A stretch of 37,677 nucleotides of DNA from Deltaproteobacteria bacterium (GCA_025355175.1 JANYAF010000051.1:1-37677), one strand, 5' to 3'. Positions 25,225 through 35,200 are shown, numbered from the stretch's first letter. A program made the numbers and translations. Notes: a model not told the origin generated them from the sequence alone.

Positions 25225-26340
25225 ATGAAACTGGCCATTATCGGAGCGGGCCCCGGCGGCCTCTACGCGGCACTCGCGGCGGCAAAAAGAAACAATCAGG
25301 TTGACCTCTTTGAAAAAAGAAAAGTCGGGGAGGGTATTGTCTGCGGCGAATGTGTTTTTGATTCACTGGGGATTATGGCCAAGCCGGGCCGGGGATTGTT
25401 GCGCCCCGTTGATGAGATTATTCTGAAGGGCCGCGGGGAGTTCACGTTTCCTTTGAGCAGGCACCGGAAATTATGGATGCTGGACCGCCGGATCTGGCAG
25501 CAGGAACTGGCCAACCTTGCGGCAAGCCGGGGTGTTGTCATTCATGAAAACGCAAAGATTACGAAGGCATGCCTGCGGCAGATGCAAAAGGAATATGACT
25601 GGATTCTGGATGCCGGCGGCGCTCCGTCGGTAACATCCAGACTCTATCAATTTTCGGGTGATTATTTTCGAGAATATCTTCTGGCGCACCAACTGGTGCT
25701 GGCGGGCGATTTCAGCGTTCTGATGCCGCGCATCAAGGTTGCTTTTTTTTCGAATTTACCTTCTGAGTTTCAACCCGCCTATTATTGGATTTTTCCCAAG
25801 GATGCCGGGCGGGCCAATGTCGGCGTGATCTGCACTGTGCACAGTGCCTTGAGCAAGGAAAGACCGGACTTGAAAAAACTGATGGCGGATGTCTTGCGCG
25901 CGGAAGGCCTGGCCGATGCGACCGTGAGGGAAAAGGGCAGTGGTGTTGCGACCAGCCGGATGCTGCCTCGTCTTGTCTATGACAATATTATCCTGGTGGG
26001 TGACGCGGCCGGGTTGACGTCGGCTCTTCACGGCGGTGGCATTGACATGGCCTGTTTAAGCGCTGTTCTGGCTGTTTCGGCCGTAAGCGAAGGACGAATC
26101 GGCATGGAGGGCTATAAAGGAAAGCTCAAAGATTATCTGCGCGAAAAAAACGCGCTGGAAGAAGTGACCATCCGAAAAATGCGGACGTTAAGTTTTGATC
26201 AATTCGATGATCTGCTGCGCGGTGTCACATCCAAAAGCAAATTTGTCCGTCTGAAAACCGGCCTGCGCCATTTGAATATGCTCTACAAAACGATTAAATG
26301 GTTTGGGACAAAGAAGGAAATCCCCGACTGGCCGATTTGA
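25225..26340 (+). CDS. FAD-dependent oxidoreductase, geranylgeranyl reductase family
   Basis: 371 residues. An N-terminal Rossmann dinucleotide motif IGAGPGGLYAALAAA (residues 5-19) with Glu at the end of the second strand (LFEKR), GEGIVCGECV, the mid-domain YYWIFPKDAGRANVG, and the late FAD motif IILVGDAAGLTSALHGGGI are all typical of the GGR/CHP-type flavoproteins. These reduce isoprenoid double bonds or hydroxylate aromatic or quinone-like substrates. No membrane segments are obvious. The gene is immediately downstream of the YgbA-family gene and likely co-transcribed with it. The substrate is unknown. Confidence 0.82.
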   Translation: MKLAIIGAGPGGLYAALAAAKRNNQVDLFEKRKVGEGIVCGECVFDSLGIMAKPGRGLLRPVDEIILKGRGEFTFPLSRHRKLWMLDRRIWQQELANLAASRGVVIHENAKITKACLRQMQKEYDWILDAGGAPSVTSRLYQFSGDYFREYLLAHQLVLAGDFSVLMPRIKVAFFSNLPSEFQPAYYWIFPKDAGRANVGVICTVHSALSKERPDLKKLMADVLRAEGLADATVREKGSGVATSRMLPRLVYDNIILVGDAAGLTSALHGGGIDMACLSAVLAVSAVSEGRIGMEGYKGKLKDYLREKNALEEVTIRKMRTLSFDQFDDLLRGVTSKSKFVRLKTGLRHLNMLYKTIKWFGTKKEIPDWPI

Positions 26341-26406
26341 TTCGGTTCATATTTTCATCTGTAATGTGCAAACAAGCTTAAGATAAAGTAGAAATATTCC
26401 GTGAGT

Positions 26407-26434
26407 GTGACAGTTAGGGTTTCAGGGGTATTCT
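26407..26434 (+). promoter_or_regulatory. Weak sigma-70 promoter candidate
   Basis: GTGACA (26407-26412), a 16-base spacer, TATTCT (26429-26434), about 34 bases before the ATG of the secreted M15-like gene. Confidence 0.35.
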
Positions 26435-26467
26435 AAAGATAGCGCTACATTGAGTGAGGTTTATCCA

Positions 26468-27241
26468 ATGATTAAATCTGTGGCTGTGATAGCAACGCTG
26501 ATTTCAATATGCTTTTCCATATCCATATCCTCCGCTGCTCAAAGGAATATCAAACCAGCAAAAAAGCAGGCACTCACCCAGTATGTGATTGCTGAGGTCC
26601 TACAGCTCAACGATGAAATCGTAATAACGACAACTGCATACAAAGACCATCTGTTGATTGTACTTGAAAAACAGCAACTGGAATTTGAGCGCCTTACCAG
26701 GGAAGTCGACATACAGCAGCAGTTACTCAGGCAAGACCTAATTTCGCGAAAAGAATTCGAAGAAAACAAACTGGCAGTGGCAATGGCAAATTACTCTATT
26801 AAGATAACGAAACAACGAATCGCTGGAGCCGAAAAACTGATTGTTGAGACGCAGGCTCAAACCAAGAGTGCAATGATGCAGCAAGAAAACAAAGAGCCCG
26901 AGAATGCAACAGGCGTCACTCTCCTGATGCGCTATGACGGTAAAGCTCAATGGTCGCTGGCGGATTCCAAAAAAATTGAGAATTTCTTTTACTCTCGCTT
27001 TGGCTATTCACTGCCGGTGGCTGCTTGGGGTGGGACCGACCTCCACCGACGGATGCATCTGGATCACAGCAATGCGATGGACGTAGCACTCAATCCCGAT
27101 AGTGCCGAGGGACAAGTTCTCATGAATTATCTGCGAGAAGCCGGTATTCCTTACATGGCGTTTCGTGGGAAGATCGCAGGCAAATCCACTGGCGTCCACA
27201 TTCATATAGGCAAACCATCGCTCAGATTAGCGTCTCCGTAA
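26468..27241 (+). CDS. Secreted protein with M15-like (DD-peptidase-fold) C-terminal domain
   Basis: 257 residues from the ATG at 26468, chosen because GTGAGG lies nine bases upstream and a signal peptide follows (MIKSVAVIATLISICF, cleavage after ISSAA). Residues about 40-150 are helical and rich in Gln, Lys and Glu (probable coiled coil). The C-terminal ~100 residues contain HLDHSNAMDVALNPDS, AGIPYMAFRG and GVHIHIGKPS. His, Asp and the terminal His-x-His are arranged as in zinc DD-peptidase folds, although the classical SxHxxGxAxD spacing is not exact. An envelope or peptidoglycan role is inferred. The gene is more AT-rich than its neighbours, which may indicate separate acquisition. Confidence 0.72.
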   Translation: MIKSVAVIATLISICFSISISSAAQRNIKPAKKQALTQYVIAEVLQLNDEIVITTTAYKDHLLIVLEKQQLEFERLTREVDIQQQLLRQDLISRKEFEENKLAVAMANYSIKITKQRIAGAEKLIVETQAQTKSAMMQQENKEPENATGVTLLMRYDGKAQWSLADSKKIENFFYSRFGYSLPVAAWGGTDLHRRMHLDHSNAMDVALNPDSAEGQVLMNYLREAGIPYMAFRGKIAGKSTGVHIHIGKPSLRLASP

Positions 27242-27363
27242 GGGCCTAAATCAGCCTATGCATTGACATGTTGGCCGGCGCATTTCATTCAGAAACCATT
27301 AAAAACCTGACTGCCAAAGTGCAGGAGGTATTAGATTAGAATTAGATTATGGCAATAGGAAAC

Positions 27364-27429
27364 GGTCTTGCCACCCGCATAACCTAACCACCTGAAGGTG
27401 GTACGAGGTTACACGTGGGTGGTCGCGAC
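27364..27429. repeat. Nested palindrome element
   Basis: ACCACCT-GA-AGGTGGT (27387-27402) lies inside TAACCT/AGGTTA (27380-27385, 27406-27411), which lies inside CCACCC/GGGTGG (27371-27376, 27417-27422). GGTCTTGCCACCCGC and GGGTGGTCGCGAC occur inverted at 20467-20495, and CTACGAGAA-AATTT follows both elements. The remainder of the 27242-27472 gap contains no convincing gene. Confidence 0.7.
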
Positions 27430-27472
27430 GCTTCCCTACGAGAAAAATTTCCGTTAACGAGAGACGAGATAC

Positions 27473-28042
27473 TTAAGTGTAGTGAGGTTCCAGCGCGCTG
27501 AAATCGACCAAACCCATGTGCTGCACATTTTTATGAAATTGGGCAATCCCCTGCTCAACGCCTGCTAAGCGCTCTGAAGAAGTAAGCAGACAGATGCTGA
27601 CATTGGCGAGTTTGCTGACGTCATTCGATAAGAAATCAAAAAAACCGGTTATCATGGCTTCCAGCATGCCGGCAGTGGTCAATTCCGAACGCCCTTCTCC
27701 CGGCAGATCAAACGCAAATTCCCGAAGTTTCATGGCGTCAATCGCGCCGGCAATTTCATAGGCCGCGGTGTAAATGCGGTCGTAGGAAAGATCGATAAGA
27801 TTGCCCAGCCCGAAAAGAAAAAGTAATTCGGATCCGATACGTTTCGGGTAGGGGATCGCCACCTTTTCCTTGAACTTGCCATTGATGTGTCCTTGTTTGA
27901 TTTCCCATGAAATCATGCCGTTGAGACGCCAATCCATCAGTCCGCAAATACCCCGCGGCGGTTTTTCATCACTGAAATAACCCAGAACCAGGCACTTATG
28001 GCTTTGCCGATCGGGCGGATGGGTGGACAGATTTAGCTGCAT
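27473..28042 (-). CDS. Stand-alone leucyl-aminopeptidase N-terminal-domain protein
   Basis: 189 residues. It resembles the macro-like N-terminal domain of M17 cytosol aminopeptidases: an early strand [29 protein letters not shown], and a later region of alternating helices and strands. The metallopeptidase catalytic domain is absent. The start overlaps the end of nusB by 47 bases in another frame. I kept it because the first beta-strand would be lost with a later start. The family assignment is from pattern memory and the function is unknown. Confidence 0.65.
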   Translation of the reverse strand: MQLNLSTHPPDRQSHKCLVLGYFSDEKPPRGICGLMDWRLNGMISWEIKQGHINGKFKEKVAIPYPKRIGSELLFLFGLGNLIDLSYDRIYTAAYEIAGAIDAMKLREFAFDLPGEGRSELTTAGMLEAMITGFFDFLSNDVSKLANVSICLLTSSERLAGVEQGIAQFHKNVQHMGLVDFSALEPHYT

Positions 28043-28451
28043 TGTTTTTATTCAATTTCAAATTGAGGGCATCGAGGATGCCGTTGATAAATGAGCCGGA
28101 ATTTTCCGATCCGAATATTTTTCCCAGATCGACCGCTTCATTGATACTGACTTTGGGCGGGATGTCGTCGCAGTAAAGAAATTCAAACACAGCCATCCGT
28201 AAAATACTGATATCGACCTTGGACATACGGTTAAGCGACCAATTGTCCGAACAGCCGGATATCAGCCCGTCCAGTTCTTCCCGATGATGCCAGGTGCCGG
28301 AGGCAAGAGTGGCCGCAAATTCCTTGGCCGACTTGGGCGCGACAAAATTCCCCCAGAAAAGTTCCAGGGCCTTTTCCACATCGAGATTGACAAAATTCAA
28401 ACTGTAAAGAACCTGTAAGGCAACTTCGCGCGCCTTTCTCCGTTCTTGCAT
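27996..28451 (-). CDS. nusB: Transcription antitermination factor NusB
   Basis: 151 residues. [14 protein letters not shown] at the N-terminus, [20 protein letters not shown] and [30 protein letters not shown] near the C-terminus are diagnostic for NusB, the all-helical partner of NusE/S10 that binds boxA RNA during rRNA transcription. It follows ribH, as in many bacteria. A short Ala/Lys/Ser-rich tail overlaps the next gene. Confidence 0.95.
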   Translation of the reverse strand: MQERRKAREVALQVLYSLNFVNLDVEKALELFWGNFVAPKSAKEFAATLASGTWHHREELDGLISGCSDNWSLNRMSKVDISILRMAVFEFLYCDDIPPKVSINEAVDLGKIFGSENSGSFINGILDALNLKLNKNNAAKSVHPSARSAKP

Positions 28452-28506
28452 CTAATCCTCAAATCCAGAAGCGCCGGGTTATTGTAACGCTGTTTCACTT
28501 CTTTAC

Positions 28507-28977
28507 TTATGCGTTAATTTTTTTGAACAGATCGACCATTTCGATTGCCGCCATCGCCGCATCCGCACCTTTGTTGCCGGACTTTGTACCCGCCCGTTCA
28601 ATGGCCTGTTCAATGGTGTCTGTCGTCAGCACACCGAAGACCACTGGAATTTCCGCGTCCAGTCCGACACTGGCAATCCCTTTGGAGACTTCCGCGCTGA
28701 CATATTCAAAATGCGGGGTCGCGCCGCGAATCACCGCGCCCAGACAGATCACCGCGTCAAAGCGCGCGCTCTTGGCAAGCTTTTTTGCCGCCAGCGGCAG
28801 TTCGAACGCGCCGGGTACTTTGTAAATGACGATATCTTTTTCATCCGCACCGGCCCGAATCAGCGTATCAATCGCGCCTTCAATTAACCGTCCGCTGATG
28901 AAATCGTTGAAACGGCTCGCGGCAATCGCGAATTTCATTCCCTTGGCAACAATTTTTCCTTCAATTATTTTCGGCAT
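28507..28977 (-). CDS. ribH: 6,7-dimethyl-8-ribityllumazine synthase
   Basis: 156 residues from the ATG at 28977, preceded by GGATGG seven bases away. The longer frame start at 29034 was rejected because ribH proteins usually begin MPKIIEG-like. Features are [42 protein letters not shown] and [24 protein letters not shown]. It condenses 3,4-dihydroxybutanone phosphate with 5-amino-6-ribitylaminouracil in riboflavin synthesis, and lies between ribBA and nusB. Confidence 0.96.
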   Translation of the reverse strand: MPKIIEGKIVAKGMKFAIAASRFNDFISGRLIEGAIDTLIRAGADEKDIVIYKVPGAFELPLAAKKLAKSARFDAVICLGAVIRGATPHFEYVSAEVSKGIASVGLDAEIPVVFGVLTTDTIEQAIERAGTKSGNKGADAAMAAIEMVDLFKKINA

Positions 28978-29036
28978 GATTTCAGCACCATCCTTAGTTA
29001 AATTATTGATCTGCGTCTGTAGACGCCTCCTCACTT

Positions 29037-30239
29037 CTAAAGCTCCAGAATATGACCCATCTTACTTTTTTTGGTGGTCATATACCGGATGTTACTTTCG
29101 TTGGGCGGAATTTCAATCGGCATGCGCTTCGTGACTTCAATGCCGTAGCCTTCCAATCCGACAATCTTTTTGGGATTATTGGTCAAGAGCCTCATTTTAT
29201 GCACGCCCAGATCCGCGAGAATCTGTGCGCCGATGCCGTAATCTCTCAAATCCGCTTTAAAGCCCAGGGCGATGTTGGCTTCTACGGTGTCGTGTCCTGT
29301 TTCCTGAAGCGCATAAGCCTTGATCTTGTTGACCAGGCCGATGCCCCGTCCTTCCTGCCGCATATAGACAATGACACCTTTACCTTCTTCGCCGATCATT
29401 TCCATGGCGCGATGGAGCTGATCGCCGCAGTCGCACCGGGCCGACGAGAAAATGTCGCCGGTCAGGCACTCCGAATGCACTCGCACCAGTACATCGTCTT
29501 CTTTATGGATTTCGCCTTTCACCAGCGCGATATGCTGCATGTCATCCACATCGTTTTCATAAATGATGATTTGAAAATCGCCGCCGAAAGAGCTGGGGAG
29601 CGATGCTTCCGCCACCCGCCGGATGAGCGATTCGTTCTGCATTCGGTAATCAATCAAATCGGCAATCGTCACGATTTTCAGATCATGCTCGCGGGCGAAA
29701 ACTTCCAAATCAGGCATCCGCGCCATCGTGCCGTCGTCTTTCATGACCTCGCAGATGACACCCGCCTGAATCAGGCCGGCCAAGCGGCATAAATCGACCG
29801 AACCTTCGGTCTGGCCCGTGCGCACCAAAACGCCGCCCTTGCGCGCCAGAATCGGGAAAATGTGTCCGGGACTCACAATATCATCCGCTTTGGCTGCGGG
29901 ATTCACCGCCGCCAAGATCGTTGTGGCGCGGTCTCCCGCCGAAATACCGGTGGAAACGCCGTGACGCGCTTCGATGGAAATAGTAAACGCCGTACCGAAA
30001 CGCGCCTGATTGTCTTTCACCATCAGATGGAGATTCAGACGGTTGGCGATTTCTTCATTAATCGTCAGGCAAATCAACCCGCGCCCCAACCTCGCCATGA
30101 AATTAATCGCTTCCGGCGTGACAAACTGCGCCGCCATAAAAAGATCGCCTTCGTTTTCCCGGTCTTCATCATCAACAAGAATAACCATCTTCCCATTGCG
30201 AATGTCTTCAATTGCTTCCGAAATTTTACTGATTGCCAT
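29037..30239 (-). CDS. ribBA: Bifunctional DHBP synthase / GTP cyclohydrolase II
   Basis: 400 residues. The N-terminal RibB half shows [20 protein letters not shown] and [19 protein letters not shown]. The C-terminal RibA half (from about residue 205) shows the zinc site [39 protein letters not shown] and [14 protein letters not shown]. It makes both riboflavin precursors: dihydroxybutanone phosphate from ribulose 5-phosphate, and the pyrimidine from GTP. It lies 12 bases downstream of ribE. Confidence 0.97.
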   Translation of the reverse strand: MAISKISEAIEDIRNGKMVILVDDEDRENEGDLFMAAQFVTPEAINFMARLGRGLICLTINEEIANRLNLHLMVKDNQARFGTAFTISIEARHGVSTGISAGDRATTILAAVNPAAKADDIVSPGHIFPILARKGGVLVRTGQTEGSVDLCRLAGLIQAGVICEVMKDDGTMARMPDLEVFAREHDLKIVTIADLIDYRMQNESLIRRVAEASLPSSFGGDFQIIIYENDVDDMQHIALVKGEIHKEDDVLVRVHSECLTGDIFSSARCDCGDQLHRAMEMIGEEGKGVIVYMRQEGRGIGLVNKIKAYALQETGHDTVEANIALGFKADLRDYGIGAQILADLGVHKMRLLTNNPKKIVGLEGYGIEVTKRMPIEIPPNESNIRYMTTKKSKMGHILEL

Positions 30240-30251
30240 TTTTTACCCTTC

Positions 30252-30887
30252 TTATTTAATAAAGCCATGTTCGGCGAGAAAATCCTTATCGATTCCCCGC
30301 GGTGTTTGCAATAACTTTTCTACATATTTTCCCAGAATATCCGTTTCAATGTTCACCCATTCGGCTTCTTTTTTTCCGGTCAGCGTCGTGTGGACGGCTG
30401 TGTGTGGAATGATATTAACATAAAATCGGCCTTTTTCAAGCTTGTTCACCGTCAGGCTGATGCCGTCGATGGCCACCGATCCTTTTTCCACAATATAACG
30501 CGACAATGGCTCATCGGCTTCGATGGCGAAGATGATCGACCCGGACTTCTGAGTTTTGGAGAGAATGCGGCCGATCCCGTCCACGTGGCCCAGCACAAAA
30601 TGGCCGCCCAGAAAGCCGCCGATGCGCAGGGATTTCTCCAGATTGACTGGATGTCCGGCCTGCAAGTGCTTGAGTGTCGTCTTGCTCAATGATTCGGCGG
30701 AAACGTCGGCGGTAAATGTTTTAGCCGTTTTCGCGGTCACCGTCAGGCAAGCGCCGTTGACCGCAATGCTGTCGCCCAGGGACACCTCGCTCAAATTGAT
30801 TGCGGCCTCAATTTCCAACAGGGCATCCGCGCCTTTCATCGTCAGGCGAACAACTTTTCCCGATCCTTCGACAATGCCGGTAAACAT
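30252..30887 (-). CDS. ribE: Riboflavin synthase alpha subunit
   Basis: 211 residues. It begins [12 protein letters not shown], the hallmark N-terminus, and contains the two repeated lumazine-binding domains: [13 protein letters not shown] near residue 40 and [13 protein letters not shown] near 140, each followed by an FxxxI/VSAESL-type or [11 protein letters not shown] segment. It catalyses the dismutation of two lumazines to riboflavin. The gene begins two bases after nrdR. The ribD gene that often stands between nrdR and ribE is absent. Confidence 0.95.
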   Translation of the reverse strand: MFTGIVEGSGKVVRLTMKGADALLEIEAAINLSEVSLGDSIAVNGACLTVTAKTAKTFTADVSAESLSKTTLKHLQAGHPVNLEKSLRIGGFLGGHFVLGHVDGIGRILSKTQKSGSIIFAIEADEPLSRYIVEKGSVAIDGISLTVNKLEKGRFYVNIIPHTAVHTTLTGKKEAEWVNIETDILGKYVEKLLQTPRGIDKDFLAEHGFIK

Positions 30888-30889
30888 AA

Positions 30890-31351
30890 TTATTTTTTGC
30901 CCTTGCTCAACAAATCTTTTAATTCCGCCATAAATTCGCCGACGTCGCGGAATTGCCGATACACCGACGCAAACCGCACATAGGCCACGCCGTCAAGCGT
31001 CTTGAGTTCGGCCATTACTTTTTCTCCAATCACCGAGGATGGAATTTCTTCTCCCTGAAACTCCTGACAGGCGGTTTCCACGTTCTCGACGAATTTTTCG
31101 ATATCCTCCGTACTGATTGGCCGTTTTTCGCAAGCCGTTCTCACGCCGTTGCGGATTTTCGTCCGGTCAAACGGTTCGCGCCGCCCGTCTTTTTTCACCA
31201 CCATCGGCAGAATATCTTCCACATATTCATACGTGGTAAAACGCCGGGAGCAACCCAGACATTCACGACGGCGTCGAATCGCTTTGCCGTCCTTGCTGAT
31301 CCGGGAATCAATCACTTTGTTTTCCGCGTTACCGCAAAAAGGACATTTCAT
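30890..31351 (-). CDS. nrdR: Transcriptional repressor NrdR
   Basis: 153 residues from the ATG at 31351. The open frame extends further upstream but overlaps the deaminase gene and encodes nothing NrdR-like. An N-terminal zinc ribbon (Cys3, Cys6, Cys31, Cys34) is followed by [18 protein letters not shown] and an ATP-cone domain (about 49-139: [16 protein letters not shown]). It senses ATP/dATP and represses ribonucleotide reductase genes. Confidence 0.96.
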   Translation of the reverse strand: MKCPFCGNAENKVIDSRISKDGKAIRRRRECLGCSRRFTTYEYVEDILPMVVKKDGRREPFDRTKIRNGVRTACEKRPISTEDIEKFVENVETACQEFQGEEIPSSVIGEKVMAELKTLDGVAYVRFASVYRQFRDVGEFMAELKDLLSKGKK

Positions 31352-31371
31352 GATTTCGCTCGACCGATCCT

Positions 31372-31866
31372 CTATAAGTTCTTCAACTGCACAACGCCGA
31401 TACCCGCTTCTTTGAACATATCCGCGGCCAGTTGGTCCCTGTAGTCGTTGCGGATGACAATGCGCGTGATGCCGGCATTGATGATCATCTTGGCGCAAAT
31501 GACGCAGGGATGATTGGTGCAATACAGAGTGGAATCTTTTGCGCTGACACCATGCAGGGCGGCCTGAATAATCGCGTTTTGTTCCGCGTGCAGGCCACGG
31601 CATAATTCATGGCGTTCGCCGGACGGCACGTTGAGCTGCTCACGCAGGCAACCGATATCCAGGCAATGCTGCAATTTGGATGGGGCGCCGTTGTAGCCGG
31701 TGGCCAGAATCCTCCGGTCGCGAACGAGGCCTGCCCCTACCGCGCGGCGCAAACAGGTGCTGCGTCTCGAAACCAGATCAACAATATCCAGAAAATACGT
31801 ATCCCAGTCGGGACGGGAATTGACTTTGTCCGAAACATGATGCGACGGCGTGTGTTTTTCCGTCAT
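31372..31866 (-). CDS. dCMP / cytidine deaminase family protein (ComEB-like)
   Basis: 164 residues from the ATG at 31866; the longer start at 31962 would run into glyA. The zinc deaminase motif is complete: His93-Ala-Glu95 (LHAEQNAI) and Pro-Cys121-x-x-Cys124 ([10 protein letters not shown]). [21 protein letters not shown] and the inserted Cys/His residues ([17 protein letters not shown]) are characteristic of deoxycytidylate deaminases. It converts dCMP to dUMP for thymidylate synthesis, which fits its place between glyA (one-carbon supply) and nrdR. Confidence 0.92.
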   Translation of the reverse strand: MTEKHTPSHHVSDKVNSRPDWDTYFLDIVDLVSRRSTCLRRAVGAGLVRDRRILATGYNGAPSKLQHCLDIGCLREQLNVPSGERHELCRGLHAEQNAIIQAALHGVSAKDSTLYCTNHPCVICAKMIINAGITRIVIRNDYRDQLAADMFKEAGIGVVQLKNL

Positions 31867-31919
31867 GTTTTTCCGCTTTCTGATGAGTCGCTGTATCTGC
31901 GCCCCGCCGGAATCCCCTT

Positions 31920-33170
31920 TTATCCTTTTATCCTTTGCGCATACAGCGGGAACCGGGCGCAAAGCGTTTTCACTTTTTCGGCCACGGCTTTGATGGTTTG
32001 CTCATCATTAATATGATTGATCACATCGGCGATCAGCGAGGCGATGAGGCGCATTTCATTTTCCTTCATGCCACGGGTCGTGAGCGCCGGCGTGCCGATA
32101 CGGATGCCACTGGTAACCATCGGGCCCTGTGTATCAAAAGGAATCCCGTTTTTATTGACGGTAATAGCCGCGCGATCAAGAGCTTCCTGCGCATCCTTGC
32201 CCGTCACATTCTTGGAGCTTAAATCCACCAACATCAGGTGATTGTCCGTACCACCCGACACCAGACGGAAGCCTTCGTTCTTTAATTCGTCCGCCATCGC
32301 CTGAGCGTTTTTAACAATTTGCTGCTGATAGTCTTTGAATTCCGGCGACAATGCTTCTTTCAGGGCCACGGCCTTGGCGGCGATGACATGCATCAAAGGG
32401 CCGCCCTGCATGCCGGGGAAAACGCGACTGTTGAGGATTTTAATGTAAGGTTCCTTGCACATAATGAGTCCACCGCGCGGTCCGCGCAGTGTTTTGTGCG
32501 TCGTGGTGGTAACATATTCGCAAACGGGAATCGGCGAGGGATGCAGGCCCACTGCAACCAGTCCCGCAATGTGCGCGATGTCCGCCATGATCACCGCGCC
32601 GACTTCATCGGCCACAGCGCGGAATTTGCTGAAGTCAATCGTCCGTGGATAGGCGCTCGCGCCGACGACAATCATTTTGGGTTTATGTTCACGGGCCAGT
32701 TTGGCCATTTCGTCATAATCTATGGTTTCCGTGTCGCGGTTGACACCGTAGGGAACGATCTTGTAGAACTTGCCGGAAAAATTCGCCGGACTGCCGTGGG
32801 AAAGGTGGCCACCGTGCGACAAATTCATGCCTAAAACCGTATCGCCGGGAGAACACGCCGCAAAGTATACGGCCATGTTGGCCTGTGTTCCGGAATGCGG
32901 TTGCACATTGACTTCTTCCGCGCTAAAGAGCTTCTTGCAACGTTCAATCGCCAGACTCTCTGCAATATCAACATACTCACAACCGCCGTAATAGCGTTTG
33001 CCCGGGTAACCCTCGGCATATTTATTGGTCATCACAGAACCCTGGGCTTCCAAAACGGCTTCACTGACAAAATTCTCCGAGGCGATGAGCTCTAGTTTTC
33101 CCGCCTGACGTCTTGTTTCCAGGTCAATGGCCTTTGCAACTTCCGGATCAACTTGATCTAAAAATGACAT
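31920..33170 (-). CDS. glyA: Serine hydroxymethyltransferase
   Basis: 416 residues. PLP enzyme features include [45 protein letters not shown] and the PLP lysine Lys226 in [14 protein letters not shown]. It interconverts serine plus tetrahydrofolate with glycine plus methylene-tetrahydrofolate. GGAGG stands before the ATG. It is closely spaced with fabF upstream (23 bases) and the deaminase gene downstream. Confidence 0.97.
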   Translation of the reverse strand: MSFLDQVDPEVAKAIDLETRRQAGKLELIASENFVSEAVLEAQGSVMTNKYAEGYPGKRYYGGCEYVDIAESLAIERCKKLFSAEEVNVQPHSGTQANMAVYFAACSPGDTVLGMNLSHGGHLSHGSPANFSGKFYKIVPYGVNRDTETIDYDEMAKLAREHKPKMIVVGASAYPRTIDFSKFRAVADEVGAVIMADIAHIAGLVAVGLHPSPIPVCEYVTTTTHKTLRGPRGGLIMCKEPYIKILNSRVFPGMQGGPLMHVIAAKAVALKEALSPEFKDYQQQIVKNAQAMADELKNEGFRLVSGGTDNHLMLVDLSSKNVTGKDAQEALDRAAITVNKNGIPFDTQGPMVTSGIRIGTPALTTRGMKENEMRLIASLIADVINHINDEQTIKAVAEKVKTLCARFPLYAQRIKG

Positions 33171-33193
33171 GAATAAAATTCCTCCAAAAACAA

Positions 33194-34435
33194 TTAATCT
33201 CTGTATTTCTTCAATACGATGACCGCGTTGACACCGCCGAAACCAAAACTGTTGGACATGGCGGTGGAAATTTCTTTATACCTTGCAACATTCGGCACGT
33301 AATCCAGGCCACATTCCGCATCCGGATTTTCCAGATTGATGGTCGGTGGAATGATGCCCTCTTGAATCGCTTTCGCGCAAAAAATTGCTTCCACACCGCC
33401 TGTGCCTCCCAGCATGTGGCCGGTCATGGATTTGGTCGAGCTGACCATCAGCTTTTTTGTATGGTCGCCGAAAAGATTTCTGATCGCCTGCGATTCATAT
33501 AGATCATTGAGTGGTGTGGATGTCCCGTGGGCATTGATATAGTCAATATCCGTCGTTTGCAGACCGGCGTCTTTGAGCGCCACCTGCATGCTGCGGCCAG
33601 CGCCTTCGTGTTCAGGCGGAGGCGCCGCAAGGTGAAAGGCGTCGGATGTGCAGCCGTAGCCAATCATCTCGGCGTAAATCCTTGCGCCACGTCTCAACGC
33701 AAAGGATAATTCTTCCAGGATCAGCACACCGCAACCTTCGGCGATAACAAATCCATTGCGTCCTTTGTCGAAAGGCCGGCTGGCTTTTTGCGGATCGTCA
33801 TTGCGGGTCGAGAGCGCGCGCATGGCGCAGAACCCGCCGACGCCCAACGGCGTCACGGCTGCTTCGACACCGCCGGTAATCATGGCGTCCGCGTCGCCGT
33901 AAGCGATGGTTTTGTAAGAATCGCCGATGGCCGACGTGCCTGCGGCGCAGGCTGTCACGGTACAACTGATGGGACCTTTCGCGCCAAAACGCATGGAGAC
34001 ATGGCCTGATGCCAGGTTGGGCAGGATAGCCGGAACACCAAAAGGCGACACTTTACGAGGGCCTGAGTTATGGAGAACCATGACTTGTTCTTCGATGGTA
34101 TAAGCACCGCCGATGGCGGAACCGATGATCACGCCGACCCGCTCGGCAATCTCCGGGCCAATGGTCAGCGCGGCATCCTCCATCGCCATCTGCGAAGCGG
34201 CCAGCGCATAAATGGCAAAGTTGTCGTAGCGCCGGACTTCTTTTTTATCGACATATTGCGTAGGATCAAAGTTTTTAATTTCGCCTGCGATTCGGGAGCT
34301 GAAAGCGGTGGCATCAAACCGGGTAATGGGGCCAATACCGGACTTTCCTGCAACGGCGCCGGCCCATGATTCCGAAACGGAGTTACCAAGGGGAGTCAGG
34401 GCACCGAGGCCTGTTATAACGACACGCCTTTTCAT
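33194..34435 (-). CDS. fabF: Beta-ketoacyl-ACP synthase II
   Basis: 413 residues from the ATG at 34435; the frame continues upstream but [17 protein letters not shown] is the usual N-terminus. The Cys-His-His triad is present: Cys163 ([14 protein letters not shown]), the His in [12 protein letters not shown] and the His in [13 protein letters not shown]. It elongates acyl-ACP with malonyl-ACP. It lies directly downstream of acpP, the usual order. Confidence 0.97.
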   Translation of the reverse strand: MKRRVVITGLGALTPLGNSVSESWAGAVAGKSGIGPITRFDATAFSSRIAGEIKNFDPTQYVDKKEVRRYDNFAIYALAASQMAMEDAALTIGPEIAERVGVIIGSAIGGAYTIEEQVMVLHNSGPRKVSPFGVPAILPNLASGHVSMRFGAKGPISCTVTACAAGTSAIGDSYKTIAYGDADAMITGGVEAAVTPLGVGGFCAMRALSTRNDDPQKASRPFDKGRNGFVIAEGCGVLILEELSFALRRGARIYAEMIGYGCTSDAFHLAAPPPEHEGAGRSMQVALKDAGLQTTDIDYINAHGTSTPLNDLYESQAIRNLFGDHTKKLMVSSTKSMTGHMLGGTGGVEAIFCAKAIQEGIIPPTINLENPDAECGLDYVPNVARYKEISTAMSNSFGFGGVNAVIVLKKYRD

Positions 34436-34460
34436 GAGCAATGATCCTGATTTAAAAGAC

Positions 34461-34706
34461 TTAAAGATTAATACCTTTTTTCTTAATAAAATCGACGACA
34501 TCTTGAATCGTTCGAATTTTTTCCAACTCTTCGTCGGCGATCTCCACGCCGAATTTTTCTTCCATCTCCATGATCAGCTCAACCAGATCCAGAGAATCGG
34601 CGCCCAGATCATCAATAAATGACGCTTCCAGCTTGCATTGTTCCCGGGTCACATCCAACTGCTCCATGACGAGTTGAATAACTTTTTCTTCTAATTCTGA
34701 TGACAT
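34461..34706 (-). CDS. acpP: Acyl carrier protein
   Basis: 81 residues from the ATG at 34706, which follows an excellent GGAGGAGGG ribosome site. The phosphopantetheine attachment serine is Ser38 in [13 protein letters not shown]. The protein is acidic and helical, of normal ACP length. It carries growing acyl chains for FabF and other synthases. Confidence 0.97.
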   Translation of the reverse strand: MSSELEEKVIQLVMEQLDVTREQCKLEASFIDDLGADSLDLVELIMEMEEKFGVEIADEELEKIRTIQDVVDFIKKKGINL

Positions 34707-35014
34707 GAATTCCCTCCTCCAGTCCAAGATTATACTAAAATAAATGATAACAAGCGCTGCTCTTATTACCTGTTTTTGAAAAAAATTTCCTTACTTTTTT
34801 CAATGCAGAAGCCATTTGCATTTTAGATCCGCTTCGTTTTCAACCAGGCGATACCTGCTGGTTAAACCGATACGCCTTTACCGAATCCTTCTCGTCTTTC
34901 ACCGGCAGAGATTTCCACAAACTGAATCATCCGGTCTATTCTGAACCATCTGTCACAAAAACAATCGACAGCCGCTCAAGAAGCCGGCATTTGCCTCAAA
35001 AAGGCTATGCTGTT
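34707..35014. other. 308-base gap between acpP and rpmF
   Basis: No gene is seen on either strand. On the minus strand a TATAAT (34734-34729) could serve as the -10 box of an acpP promoter, but no good -35 sits at the right distance. Small inverted repeats occur at 34802-34822 (AATGCA/TGCATT) and 34950-34971 (CTGTC/GACAG). In many bacteria this position holds plsX, fabH, fabD and fabG, which are absent here. Confidence 0.5.
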
Positions 35015-35200
35015 TTAGGAAATCTTTTCCGCCGAAATCACTTCTCTGCCTTTATACGTGCCGCAATTCGGGCAAACACGGTGGGGCATTTTCGGTTCAC
35101 TGCATTGCGGGCAAACCGACATGGAAGGCTGTTTTAAGAAGTCGTGCGCCCTTCGGGTATTGCGCCTTGTTTTGGAATGTCTCTTTACTGGATTTGGCAT
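35015..35200 (-). CDS. rpmF: 50S ribosomal protein L32
   Basis: 61 residues. It starts [20 protein letters not shown] and carries the zinc-ribbon cysteines Cys30, Cys33, Cys43 and Cys46 (CPQC, CPNC) with GTYKGREVI, all diagnostic. It is a component of the large ribosomal subunit and lies 23 bases downstream of the DUF177 gene. Confidence 0.97.
   Translation of the reverse strand: MPNPVKRHSKTRRNTRRAHDFLKQPSMSVCPQCSEPKMPHRVCPNCGTYKGREVISAEKIS

Noticed and set aside
27268-27339. Small open frame of 23 codons between the M15-like and M17-domain genes
   Set aside because: No ribosome site of note, no recognisable protein and next to repeat sequence; it could be a remnant but cannot be supported.
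28478-31351. FMN riboswitch ahead of the rib genes
   Set aside because: The rib genes are internal to a tightly packed operon with gaps of 2-60 bases, too short for the riboswitch, and no conserved RFN segments were seen.
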